DNA of 64,000 nucleotides from Cyathus striatus (lineage: Eukaryota; Basidiomycota; Agaricomycetes; Agaricales; Nidulariaceae), in assembly GCA_025738555.1 (NCBI GenBank), contig JAOVFP010000021.1:1674001-1738000 (forward strand). The letters are read 5' to 3'. The translations under genes were made by a program, and so were the position numbers. Positions 35,377 to 46,502 of the stretch are shown one piece after another. The notes beneath the pieces are model-generated. The model searched no databases and was not told where the DNA came from. It saw only the letters and a program-made list of their open reading frames with translations. The first letter of the stretch is position 1; every line of letters starts with the position of its first letter.

Positions 35377-38300
35377 TCATCTCTCATTGTCTTCTCTAAG
35401 CATGCACATCATTACAGTTTCATCTTTTCTTTGAAGGCGATTGTGAAGGAATAATGAACGAAAGGCAAGTCCACCTAAAGTTTTGACATGTGAAATGGCT
35501 ACAAATGAAAGACCATTGACAAAGTCTTTTGGACCTAAGTCAATGGTAGCTCGTTGTAATGTTAAACCCTGGCTTTTGTGAACAGTAATTGCCCAAGCCA
35601 AAGTTAGAGGTAGCTGTGTGCAAGACATGTGTTTCTGAGTTTTGCTCTCCCATTGAGCAGTAACAGGTGTAATTGGTACCCAAGAAGAATCTAAGTCTGT
35701 CCATTGAGGGATTGTAGGACCTGAGATATAAAAGTAAGTAATTTGAATTAAATAAAATCTAAATATCACATACCTGAATATCCTTCACATGATACAAATA
35801 CAACTGCTGGCAAGTCACCTCTTTGAGGATTAGAAAGTGGATTATACCAAATTCTTTTCACAATGCCTTGTGCACCATTTACCAGTCCTGTAATTATGTA
35901 GGATTGAATCTAGTATCAAAAAATTACAATGTTAAGACTTAAAATTACCTTTTGCAGTCCAGAGATTTCTTGTCATCATTACTCTTGCACCTTCACACAA
36001 AAGAATTTCAGGGTCAAGCCCTTCAGCATCCTCTTCAGAGGCCTTTTTAGCTTCCACACAGTTATTCTTGGCTAAACAATGAACTACAGGCTTGCCCAGT
36101 AGTGCAAGTCTTCTTATATTTAGCAGGGAAACTGAATCACGAGTTGGAAGAAGGTGCAGAGCATCATTGAAGAGCAAGTGTTCTTCAGGTGTAAGATGGT
36201 CCCAGAAACATGTTGAGAAGAGATCATAGTCAGCTGGAGTGGTGGAATATGTGTGCAAATGAAGAAGTGCATCATGAAAGGCAATTTGTAATGGATCATC
36301 TCCTGCTTGACGAAAAACTGTCTTTAAGGTGATAGATTGTGTAAATGATTCATAGGGACGTCTTCCTTCTGAGGATAATCCAGATTGGCCACTGGATATT
36401 TTGGAGGAATATAAAGGAGAATCACCAACAGGAGGAAGCTGAGCAAAGTCACCAAAAATAATAATTCCAATTCCACCAAACATTTCTGCAGCTCTACTTG
36501 GATATGCTTGACATAAACGGCGATCAATTCGACCCATACTAATATGGCCAACCATTGACTTCTCATCTAGTATCAAAAGTTGAACATCCTTCCAACGTGT
36601 TTGAAAGCGAGTAAGAGAAGCTTGGGATAGTTGACTAAAGGTTCCTTTAACAGGAATCATGCAAGCAAAATTTATAGTCCAGCTATGAATACCAAAAGCT
36701 GCCACACCTGTTGGAGCCATATGAATTACAGGATCAGATGTGGCATCAGGAAATAAATTGCGAATTGCTGTTGAAATTGCCCAAATAATGAAGGACTTTC
36801 CAGTACCAGCTGTGCCATCAACATTTAGATGAAGTGGAGAAGAATATTCACCACCATGTATAATTTTTTTGATATAAGCCATAACCTGTAAAAAGACTTT
36901 TTGCTGATCCCCTTTAAGCTGGCAATAGTCTACTTCTGGAAGAGTCTGTATAAGATCATTTGGTGACTCCTTTACTTTTCCTGTAAGCCAGACAGTAGCT
37001 TCTTCTAAAATATTAATTTGAGGAGTGTGAGAAATCCAGTCATACTCCAAATCTAAATCATGTTGTCCTAAATTTCTAGTAATAGATTCTGTAACTTGAT
37101 TTGGACCACATGCAGCTTCTAGCATCCATTCAGCAAGGTAAGGTTCATCTTCATTATCCTCATCATGTAAAGACTCTGAGTCTGATTCATCACTTTCAAT
37201 ATCTGAATCATTAGTCTCAGACACTTGAAGTGGAAGAGTATCATCAAAGTGAACATGATGAAGATCAAGACAGTAAGTGCCATATGCAGTTCTCCAATCT
37301 GGACAACCATTTAAAAGATCTTCTACTTTCTGAAATGGATGATGAAGAATCACTCTTGCATAGCAATATTTCTCATATGTTTCTGTGTCACTTGGATCAG
37401 GTTTATATCAAGGCCAAATTGACACAACATAAGGTTTGGCCTGTCTTTTTCCATGCTTAATATATTTTCCACTTCTCCAATCCCAGTTTGTAGCAAAGTC
37501 AAGCAAAGTAATACTTTGCAAATCATCAGTGGGTGGACATTTAATATAGTGTTGCAAAACACCAAGTTTCTCCACATTGGACCTAGTAAAGTTCACAAGG
37601 AAACTTTCATCTGGGTCAACACAGACATTTCAAAGAACTTGAGAAGAATGAATTAATGGACACCCAAGAAGAATGTGGCAAGTTTCCTGAGCAGATATAT
37701 CACGCTCAGACACAAATGTGGAGAGAGTCTTCTGATATGCTACTCCTGCACAATCTGTATTTTCAAGGCATGAAATTGCAGTTTGTAATGCTTGCTGGTG
37801 GCCAGAAGACATACTCTCTCCTTTGCTTGCATATTTTGCTGCATATGAAACAACTGCCTCATGGTTAATTACTGGGTGACAATCAATGTTTGCTCGCCAA
37901 CCCAAAATAAATCCAATATTGTGTGGATTTAGTATTGCATCATTGTGCTTGGGATGATACTCTGCAAAATCATGTCCAGGTTCTTTGCTGTATACAGATG
38001 CATTCCTACATTGTTTAGGAAATCCAAACTGACAAAATATTTCACCAGTATCTTTTTTCTTTCTTTGACAATAGGAAGGAGTGCATTTTGTATGGCATTG
38101 AAGATAATTCAGCATTTCAGCTAGTTCACATTTGGTATCTTTTAGTGTGTTGAACAATCATGCTGATGGATGTATATCAGCTGGTTGAAGATATGGATCA
38201 GGATTCCAAGTAGAAATGTGATTATCCCAAAAGTCAAGCCATTTCTGCACTTCCACAGGATTAGAAGTGTCCAATGTATCAACTGATGGTGCATCATTTA

Positions 38301-41021
38301 GCCACAAAAATCCATGAACATGACTGCTTCCATGATGTTGCCATTCATAACACCACCAGAAATCTTTAACATTCCACTTGGGCTGAAGATACACCTTAAA
38401 AAAAATTTCCCAATGTTTTGAAAGTAATAAGCAGCAATTGCTGGATTGTTATTGAGATTGTTCAGGTGCGTGAGATAAGAATGAGCATTTTCTGGTTCTT
38501 CTGCATTATAATTTGGCATATGCTTGTGTAGATCTGGCCACTGTATGTCTGCTGAAGAAGCAGTAATAAACAAATGAGGTGAGCCACATTCTGGAGAGCA
38601 AATTTGTGCAATGAGATCTCTTTGAGCCTTGTGCCAGAAGGGTTTTGATCCTTGAAGCTTTTCTGCAGCATGGGATAAGTGATTCATAAGCCCATGAGCT
38701 TCATTATTGTCCAGCATCTCTCTGATATCCTCAACAGTTAGGTGATGATCATCCTTGTGAGTTGTTAAGTACCATGAAGATGCTTTCTTAGCTGCTTGTC
38801 TCATAATAGTATTGAGTGACCAGTAACGAAATCTAGGGTGACATGCAAAACGGCCACCTTTGTAACATATTAAATGTGCAGCCCATTCAGCCATAGTCAT
38901 TTTTTTATCACAGGATGCATGATAATCAGCTTGGCCAGTTGGAAATAGTGTAGGAAATGCATCAATAGCAATCTTTTCTGCAGTGTATTCATTGATAGGA
39001 GTTCCATGAATACGTGGAATAGTTAGAATTATATCACTATCATCATTCATTGCTGCCATTCTAAGTTGTTCCATCTCAGTTTGTGCTACTTGTACCTGAG
39101 GTAAAAAACCACGTGAAAATAGAGGCTGTGATGGATTATTTGCAGAATTATCTGAACCTGCTTGTGGAGGACCCAAATCTTCTGGGAGATCAGGCATATC
39201 CTCTACTTGAAGAGTGTGAACACGAGTATGTACAGAAGCATCAACTGGCAGCTGATCCAATACATTTTGATCAATCTGAACAGAATGTGTATGAAATGTA
39301 GGATGGTATTGAGTTAGAAACTCCAACCACTCTCGAATGACTGCTCTGCATACACGGAAATCCTTATAAATTTGATTATTTGTACCCTCTTCAATGCCAT
39401 GACGACACATGATAATGATATCACAATCTTCAGGTAGAAGAGGAAGACCATGTGGAAAGTTGCAGATATGCCCAGTATATTTAAATTGCCCTCCACATAC
39501 TTGCCACAACTGAATAATAGCATGAATAGGAGATATTAACATCTCTTCCATTTGTGTCAATGGTTGAAGTTCAGGATTAAGTGTAAATGCATCAGGACCT
39601 GGATCCATTGCATTGATAGCCTGAAATCTGGAATCACATTGACATTTTGAACATATGCCATTTTTGAGATTCAAATCAAACCATTCTTCATTACATGCTG
39701 TACAGACCTCCAAATTTATTCTCATAATTTCTTCATGAAAATTTTGCAACAATACTTTATCTTCATCTGACACAGCAGATTCAGACAATGGAGAAAGTGG
39801 TTGTGGTGGAGAATTTTCAATGTGATTCTGTACTGCAGGTTGTAATAATGGAGAATTTGGTTGTAGTGGAGGGTTTTCAAAGTGCTCAGGTACTACAGGT
39901 TCAGGAATTTGATGTTCCAAGTCATTAATTGCAGCTTGAGCAATTCGTTGCTGATTTAACCATGCAGTGCAATCACGTCTTTTCCTTCTGCATTGTTCAC
40001 AGCTTTGCATATTTCCAAAATCAACTTCATTAATCCAATGCCTACCAACAGTACACCAAAGCCAATTAGGATCAAATGGATGTATTTCACATGCAATGGA
40101 ACCTCAAACATGTCTATGCTGTAAGTGCTGTTGAGGTGCCACTGGAGGTGGTGAATCTGGTAATGGATTTGGTGGTGGATCTGGTAGTGGATCTGGTAAT
40201 GGATCTGGCAATGGAATTGGTGATGGAGGCAGCAACAGGTCCAGAAATGGATTTGGCAATGGGTCTGGTAACAGAGGTGATAAAGGAGGTGGCAGCAATG
40301 GGTCCAGAAATGGATTTGATAATGGACCTGGTGACAGGTCAGGTAGTGGATTTGGTGATGGAGGCAGTAATGGGTCCAGAAATAGGCCTGGTAATGGGTC
40401 CAGTAAAGGGTCTGGTAATGGAGGTGATAATGGAGGAAGTAATGGATCCAGAAATGTGTTTGGTAATGGGTCTGGTAAAGAGCTTAGTAATTGTGGTGAT
40501 AATGCATCAGGTAATGGAGTTGGCATTTGTGGTAGTGATGGAGCATGTGAAGAAAGAGATGAATGAGGGGGTAATGGAGGTGAAGGGTACCCCAAAAAGA
40601 GATCTTGTGAAGACTGTGAAAGAGGAGCAAACAGACATTTAGGTTGAGGAATCAATTCTTCATCAAAGTCCAAATCCATGTTGTCCAAATCTAATTGACT
40701 GGATTGCAAGCGAGTAGCAATTGGAGAGTGCAGTGGAAAATTAATGTGAGTCCTTTTATTATGTTCTTCACGGGTTGCAGGTGTGGCAGGTGTATGCTGT
40801 GAGTATGAATAACTTGCACTGCTTTGTGGTGTAAAGGGAACTGTAGTTGAATTTGTAAACATTACAGAAATCTATAAGCAATGATTAAACTATATACCAT
40901 TATTATGCTGATTTGTAGGAGTAAATGATGGTTGGGATGGCTGCAAAATTTGAGAGAGAGTTCTAGGATTCACTGGAGTTGGAAGAGGTATGCGAGATGG
41001 GCCAGAATTAGACTGAGACAT
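35377..41021 (-). pseudogene. Helitron Rep-helicase (RepHel) gene, broken
   Basis: From the N-terminus: start at 41021 (MSQSNSGPSR), a Pro-rich repeat region (40560-40126), a Cys motif CEQCRRKRRDC, the Helitron_like_N domain (TLFPTGQADYH... MTMAEWAAHLICY, about 38950-38300), the HUH motif as SSHVHGFLW (about 38340-38310), the two Rep tyrosines in VSYAAKYASKGE (about 37830-37855), then PIF1 helicase with Walker A GTAGTGKS, Walker B LLILDEKSM and GDFAQLPPV, and a C-terminal HKSQGLTL...SFVAISHVKTL. Established: motif VI is normally AxSR; His replaces that Arg here. Breaks: TGA 40104-40106, a one-base shift in a run of eight T near 38402, TGA 38158-38160, a shift near 37620, and stops near 37406. 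It formerly cut and copied single-stranded DNA at the element ends. Confidence 0.85.
40126..40560 (-). repeat. repeat region encoding PDPLPNPFLDPLLPP-type units in RepHel
   Basis: Imperfect 12-60-bp units (GGTAATGGATCTGGTA and variants on the plus strand) encode Pro/Leu/Asp-rich repeats in the RepHel N-terminus. The long plus-strand open frame here is only its mirror. Confidence 0.8.
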
Positions 41022-41780
41022 TGTTAAAGACTCAAAACAATCTTGAAGCAGGAAATGGCAGTGGTAAACAAATCTTGAGTATTTTACACTTGCAACAGGG
41101 TTGAACCTGTGTTCTTTGTTATGTACTTAAGAGAATTCACTTGAAGAAATCACCACAAGACAGCCTGCTGTGGAATTTTAAATTCCAGTGCTTATTGACA
41201 CCTCTTTATCACCCCTTTTCTGTATAGACAGGTGGAAGTGATGGTGAGAATGTAGTAAAAGGTACTTAAGCACCAGCAATGACCATGGAGTGAGAGAGGT
41301 CCAGGCAAATCCAATTCAATAGAATGGAAATGCTTTTAGGCAATAGCAAACTGAGGCTATGCAGATAGACTTCACAACTCTGTAGGCTTGTTCTATTCAG
41401 GTTTCACCTCTTAATTACTAACAAAGCCAGAAATTGCACAACAGAAGCTAGAAAGAAGTGTTATAGTAATGGAATGATGGAATGTAGAGAAGAAGAAAGT
41501 TATTGACAATGAGTGAACATCTGTTGATGATGGGAATGTGTATATACATAAGGTTTGATAGCACTTTTAGTGTTTTGCAGTGCAGACAACATGAGTGCGA
41601 TGCACAAATTCAAGCATCGCGGAGAAATCCGAGCATGGCTGGCAAATCTAACGAGTATTTCAGACAAATCCGAGAATTGCGGAGAAATCCATGTGTTGCG
41701 GAGAAATCTGAGTGTTGTGGCAAAATCCATACATACATGCACAGCCACTACGCATTTTCGCTCGCCAATGCAGACAAATA

Positions 41781-41798
41781 GGGGGAGCAAGCTCCCCC
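41781..41798 (-). other. Helitron 5' terminal palindrome
   Basis: GGGGGAGCAAGCTCCCCC is a perfect hairpin-forming palindrome six bases inside the inferred 5' end. AAGCTCCCCC also occurs near the 3' end (35240-35250 region, as GGGGGAGCTT), so the two subterminal regions share an inverted word. Confidence 0.6.
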
Positions 41799-42000
41799 AA
41801 TTAGTATAGCCCGTTCAAAGCCCGTTGCCCCAATGTCACCTACTCCCTTGGCTTCCTCGCAATTTGAGGTAACTTCTGGCATACTTACAGGACTCAGGAG
41901 ACAGTGGTAAGCCATTTGAGTCGCATCTGAAATGTGGGCATGAGTATGAGTACCCATTATGACTCTCTCAGCCGGGCCTGAATCTCTCAATACCATATCG

Positions 42001-42182
42001 TCAAAAGGGCTTGTCAGCTGGGGGCGTTGGATTCATAACATACAATGGCCATCTCGACTTATTCAATATTTAGACAACTGCGGAAAATCCTATAAACCCG
42101 GCCGCCAATAATTTACACATGCCCCTGCTTACCCTAGTCCGGGGGCTTGCAATGTGTGGTTCCAGGTTCTACGAGGTCTTTA
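42001..42182. other. short unassigned segment between Helitron-flank repeat and KDZ element
   Basis: No gene is seen. It does not continue the copia RT found at the other end of the KDZ element, so the two flanks of that element are not a simple pair. Confidence 0.5.
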
Positions 42183-42527
42183 CCCTCCCCCACCCTTTTC
42201 ACGTGAAATTCACATGAATTTCACGTGAAGTTTACCTGAAATTTTGGACCTCGATTTTCTCTGATTTTGGGGGAGTCCCCTGCAAATTGTTTCACGTGAA
42301 TTTCATGTGGAACAACGTGAATAGGTGAAATTCACGTGAAAAACCCCGCATGAAATTCATGTGAATTACACATGAATTACACATGAATACATGAATATGT
42401 GAATTCTATGTGAATTAACCATGTGAATTTCACGTGGCATTCACCTGGAATTCAGGTAAACATAATTCCGTGTTTTAGTAGTAGTACATGTAACAGTACT
42501 TACTTACTTTTATTATAAAAAAAGAAA

Positions 42528-42622
42528 TTTACACCATCGCGAATTGAACCATCGACCATTTCTGATTACATAAGCATAAGTTACCATACTCAAGCAACTA
42601 ATACCATTACACCATATGAGCG
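42528..42622 (-). other. tRNA-like (A-box/B-box) sequence
   Basis: On the minus strand TGGTGTAATGG resembles an A box and GGTTCAATTCG a B box about 60 nt later. No acceptor stem or clean T stem can be drawn, so this is at best a tRNA-derived relic. Confidence 0.25.
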
Positions 42623-42639
42623 TTATTTTGAACTGATAT

Positions 42640-43035
42640 CGCAGCATATAGATTGACCGTGCAACCACGCACGTCTGTCAGACCGTTTTGGTCAACGGCA
42701 TCTTCCGACGTTACAACCGCCTCGTCATTGCACACCCCATCTGTCACCACCCTTCCTCCCCTCCACTCCCCTCGCCTCCCTTCCTCCCCTTCCCTCTCCC
42801 TTCCTCCCCTTCCCTCTCCCTTCTTCCCCTTCCCTCTCCTCCCCTCTTCCTCTTCTCAGTCACTGGCGACATCGAAGGCATACAACGCGACTGGCACCAT
42901 ACAAGGTGGACAAGGAGCAACGAAGGTGGTAGGACGAGGGAGAAGAGGTTAGGAGGACAACATACGGTGGAGGGAGACGGAGAGGAGTGATGAGGACAAC
43001 GAACGGATCGGTAACAGGTAGGTCAATGACGATGC
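42640..43035. other. C/T-rich low-complexity stretch in the KDZ element
   Basis: CCTCCCCTTCCCTCTCCCTT-type simple sequence; no gene supported. Confidence 0.6.
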
Positions 43036-43700
43036 CGCGCCGTTTTGGCCAATGCCCCCGTCTTCTCGCTCGTCGTGACGACGACGACGCCGTGCCATGT
43101 TGGCCAACGCCCCCGCCCCCTCGCTTGTCGTGGCAACGACGACGCCATGCCGTGTTGGCCAGCGCCCCCGCTCCCTCGCTCTTGGCCAACGCCCCCGCCC
43201 CCTCGCTTGTCGTGGCAACGACGACGCCGTGCCGTGTTGGCCAGCTCCCCCACTCCCTCGCTCTTGGCCAACGCCCCCGCCCCCTCGCTCATCGTGGCAA
43301 CGACAACGCCGTGCCGTGTTGGCCAGCGCCCCCGCTCCCTCGCTCTTGGCCAATGCCCCCACTCCCTCGCTCTTGGCCAATGCCCCCGCCCCCTCGCTCG
43401 TCATTGCCACGACGAGCGAGGAGGACAGTGGACAGCGCCAAACGCCAAACGCTAACGACAAGGACATAGTGGGGGGGGAATGTATAGCGAGGGGGGAGGG
43501 AACGTATAGCGAGAAGGGGGGGGAGGGAACGTATAGCGAGGGGGGGAGGGAACGTATAGTGAGGGGGAGGGAACAGATAGTGAGGGGGAGGGAATGTATA
43601 GCGAGGGGGGAACAGGCTGAGGGATTGATAGTGCATAGTGAGTGGGGGGGAGATTGATAGTGCATAGCGCTTAGCAAGGGAGGGATCAATAGCACATAGT
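43036..43700. repeat. two GC-rich minisatellites in the KDZ element
   Basis: From about 43040 to 43430 units built on TTGGCCAACGCCCCCGCCCC and CTCGCTCGTCGTGGCAACGA recur several times. From 43470 to 43700 GGGGGGAGGGAACGTATAGC-like units of about 25 bp follow. Long open frames on both strands arise from the repeats and have no domain. Base composition differs sharply from the AT-rich surroundings. Confidence 0.8.
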
Positions 43701-44196
43701 GAGGGAGGGAATTGATGGTTTAATTAGTAGTGTACAATACCTTGTTCTTGCACTGTGTAGATTATTATAATACATTCAATTATAACTCATGAGACACAAT
43801 TTTGTTCTCGCAAATAAGCATGTTGTGTACTATTAATGCATTTGCGCAAGTGATGCATGTGTACTATAAACATATTTCCGCAAGTGATGCATGTATTATC
43901 CACACATTTGTGTGCGTGATGTAAGCAGCATGCCAAAATAGGGCATATTTTATGATGAACCGGGGGAATGGCCTGTTTTAATTAGAATAGAAGCAGTTGC
44001 TGCCCCATTTTCGGACTTTTATTCACACAAGAAGCTTTCAAGATAATTTTAGACCTGGTCAGCGGGCATACATGTGGCATATGTGTGGGTATAGAAGGGT
44101 CTACTTATCTTTTCCTTGCCCTGCCCCCACTTGACTCACAACCCCCACATTGTCTCTTATCTTCACTGTTATCCTTTCAACTTTTTACTATACAAT
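43701..44196. other. region upstream of the KDZ element's companion ORF
   Basis: Non-coding; includes GTGATGCATGT repeats near 43850-43900 and presumably the promoter of the companion ORF. No convincing TATA box was fixed. Confidence 0.4.
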
Positions 44197-46367
44197 ATGG
44201 CTCCAAACAAGCAAAACAACACCAACAACACCTCTACTATTGTTTCACCACCTCGTTCTCGTAGTGGTCAGGTTCGTTCTGACCCACCAGCATCCAAGCC
44301 ATGCAAACGTACACAATCATCTGTGGACACTACAGATGAGCCTGCTGCTAAGAAGGCTACTATCAATTCAGATGGGCTGGATGTTGGAAAGGACAAGAAG
44401 CAAGTTAAAAAAGGGAAGGGGGGGAAGGGAAGGCGCACTAAAGCACGGTGTGTACTGGCTGTTCAGTTATTTCTATTGGTTTGCTAACACTTTTTACAGT
44501 AAAACAGCTGCAGATAAGGAAGAAGAAGATGAAGCTGCTTCTTCCACTAAAGAGTGTGTACACCCATTTCATAATAAATTAATTCTAATGCAATTATTTC
44601 AGTGCTGAGACGATTATTAAAGAAATTGGTCTTACTGTGGCACCTCCAGCACGCATTATTGCTACTGAGATGACTGGAACTGCTACTGAAGCTGCAACTG
44701 TTAATACTGAGACTACTCAAGCTTCTGAAATCACTACTGAGGCTACTACCAAGACTGGTACTATTGAGAGTTTGGCTGAGACTATTGGAACATCTGCTGA
44801 AGTCACAGCTACTGAGACTATATCTGAAATAAATACTATGAATACTCCTGGGGTATCAGCTATAGGTGGTGAGGGAAGAACTAAAAGAAAAGTTCTTCTA
44901 GCTGTCACTCCTTCAGACACTGAGTCAGAAAATACTGAAAACAATGGTACTGAAGACAATGAAAATGAGAATGAGAATGAGAATGATAGTAATGCTGAAG
45001 AAGGAGAGAGAGATGATTTGAAAATGAAGGAAAATAGTGAAGAGAATGATAGTGAGAGTTCTGATAATGAAGTGATTGATATTGAGGAAAAGGAAAAGAA
45101 TATGGAGGCAAATAATGAGAAAGATAAACAAATCTTGGAGGAGGGGGGTGAAGAAGACTATGATATGCATAGCCCCCACCAATCAATTCTCCTCTGTCCC
45201 CTGTACCAACTAAGGCAGAATTGAAAGGAGCATCTAAAACTCATGGTGGTACAATTAGAGGGAAAGCATATGGAAATACATTGAACTTTGCTGATTATAT
45301 TGATGATGAGAACAACTCTCCTATGGATATTCAGGAGGAAGGACTAGCATATATCATCATTTCTGATGATTCTCCAAAAGTCAACCCAACTTTGTTGAAT
45401 ATTGAAACTCCTCCAACAGCCATTCCCATTGTTGTGAACAATCATCTGAAATCTGTACTTGAAGAAATTGCTCAAATGATTCCTAATATTAAAGGTAATA
45501 TTATTATGAATTTTGTTTCATCTTCACTAATATGAATTGTAGAACAAGACCGTCAGATTAGAGTATTTGATACTAGTTGAAATATCTGGATTATGCAAGG
45601 GTGCTACAGTAGCATACGAGATGCAGTTACTATTGAGTGGCACCCACAAAATCAAGACTTAGCTATTTTTCTTGCTGCAGTAAGAATTTCAATTATATAT
45701 ATATATTAAATACTAATTCTTGTGTCAGACTGACCCTATCATTAAACACATTGGCTACAGTAAGGCTTCAAGTGCTGTTAGCACAAATGAAACTTCGGCT
45801 CATTCTAAGAGTGAGAATAATAAGTCTAGCTATTCAGTTGAGAACACCCAGATTGCCAATAAGTTATCTCCAAGAGAGAGGACTATTGTATCCATTTATG
45901 AGGTAGACCAGTCACTCCTTGAACTTACTGGAAAATGGTCAATTCAGGAGGCATGGAAAGTCTACAGTGAGGTTAATAGGGTTAAACGCTTAGTGGACAT
46001 AAATTCTAAACCATTGCCTGATGGGTTTGCTAAACCATCATCCTCTGATATTTATAAACTTTTTGGAATTGGAACTACTGCATGGCACAACTGGGATGTT
46101 GTTCTGAAGAGACTTTCCAACTATCCAGACATGGTAGAATGGCTAAGTGATAATAATCCTGATATGAACAATACACGTGAGCTTTGGGGCTTGGAGAAGT
46201 CTTCTGGATTTACAAGAGTCAATTTAGCAGATTGGATGAATGCCAGAGACAAGGCGAATAAAGATAAAGCAGCTGGTAAAGAGAAGGCCAGTGATTCAAA
46301 CCAGAAATCAGCCAAAGGGAAGGACAAGGGGAAATCCAAGAAAGGAGCTGGAATTAAGAACAAGTAA
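44197..46367 (+). pseudogene. companion ORF of the KDZ element, unknown function
   Basis: Start MAPNKQNNTNNTSTIVSPP at 44197. Exons: 44197-44447, 44500-44553, from 44603, with GT..AG introns that keep the frame. The N-terminal half is Lys/Ser-rich then strongly acidic (Glu/Asn repeats near 44950-45000). The frame slips in a C run near 45170, and TGA at 45578-45580 stands in an otherwise open exon (RVFDTS stop NIW). The C-terminal exon (from about 45729) has a globular-looking part (LTGKWSIQEAWKVYSEVNRV, FGIGTTAWHNWDVVLKRLSN) and a Lys-rich tail ending at TAA 46365-46367. The stop overlaps a strong GTAAGT donor, so splicing onto the transposase is possible. I recognise no domain; DNA binding or a transposase partner is only inferred from position. 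Confidence 0.5.
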
Positions 46368-46502
46368 GTAGTTGTACATCATGTGGTGTTAAAGTTTGTA
46401 TCATGTAATTTTAGTTTCTTTAACGTTGTCATTTGGTTACTTCAAATATGCATTTCTCTATTGCTCAGGAACTCATATTTAGTTGCACTGTATTACTTGC
46501 CA

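Larger units (their letters stand above)
35198..41804 (-). mobile_element. Helitron, nearly full length (6.6 kb), inactive
   Basis: It encodes a Rep (HUH)/PIF1-helicase protein on the minus strand and is flanked by A (35197) and T (41805), the A|T target of Helitrons. Read 5' to 3' on the minus strand the termini are CTAATTGGGGGAGC... and ...CATGTTAG. A GTCGCgaaGCGAC hairpin stands 16 nt before the 3' end. Canonical Helitrons end TC...CTRR, so these ends are atypical, and the boundary is inferred from the hairpins, A|T flank and the interruption of a duplicated segment. Confidence 0.75.

Noticed and set aside
40076..40642. 188-residue Met/Val/Asp-rich open frame on the plus strand
   Set aside because: It is the mirror of the Pro-rich repeat region of the Helitron RepHel gene on the minus strand; its composition follows from the repeat.
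42528..42622. A functional tRNA gene
   Set aside because: A- and B-box-like words exist, but neither the acceptor stem nor a proper T stem can be formed.
42949..43695. Long open frames on both strands (248 and 186 residues)
   Set aside because: They are translations of GC-rich tandem repeats, with no domain, and both strands are open equally.
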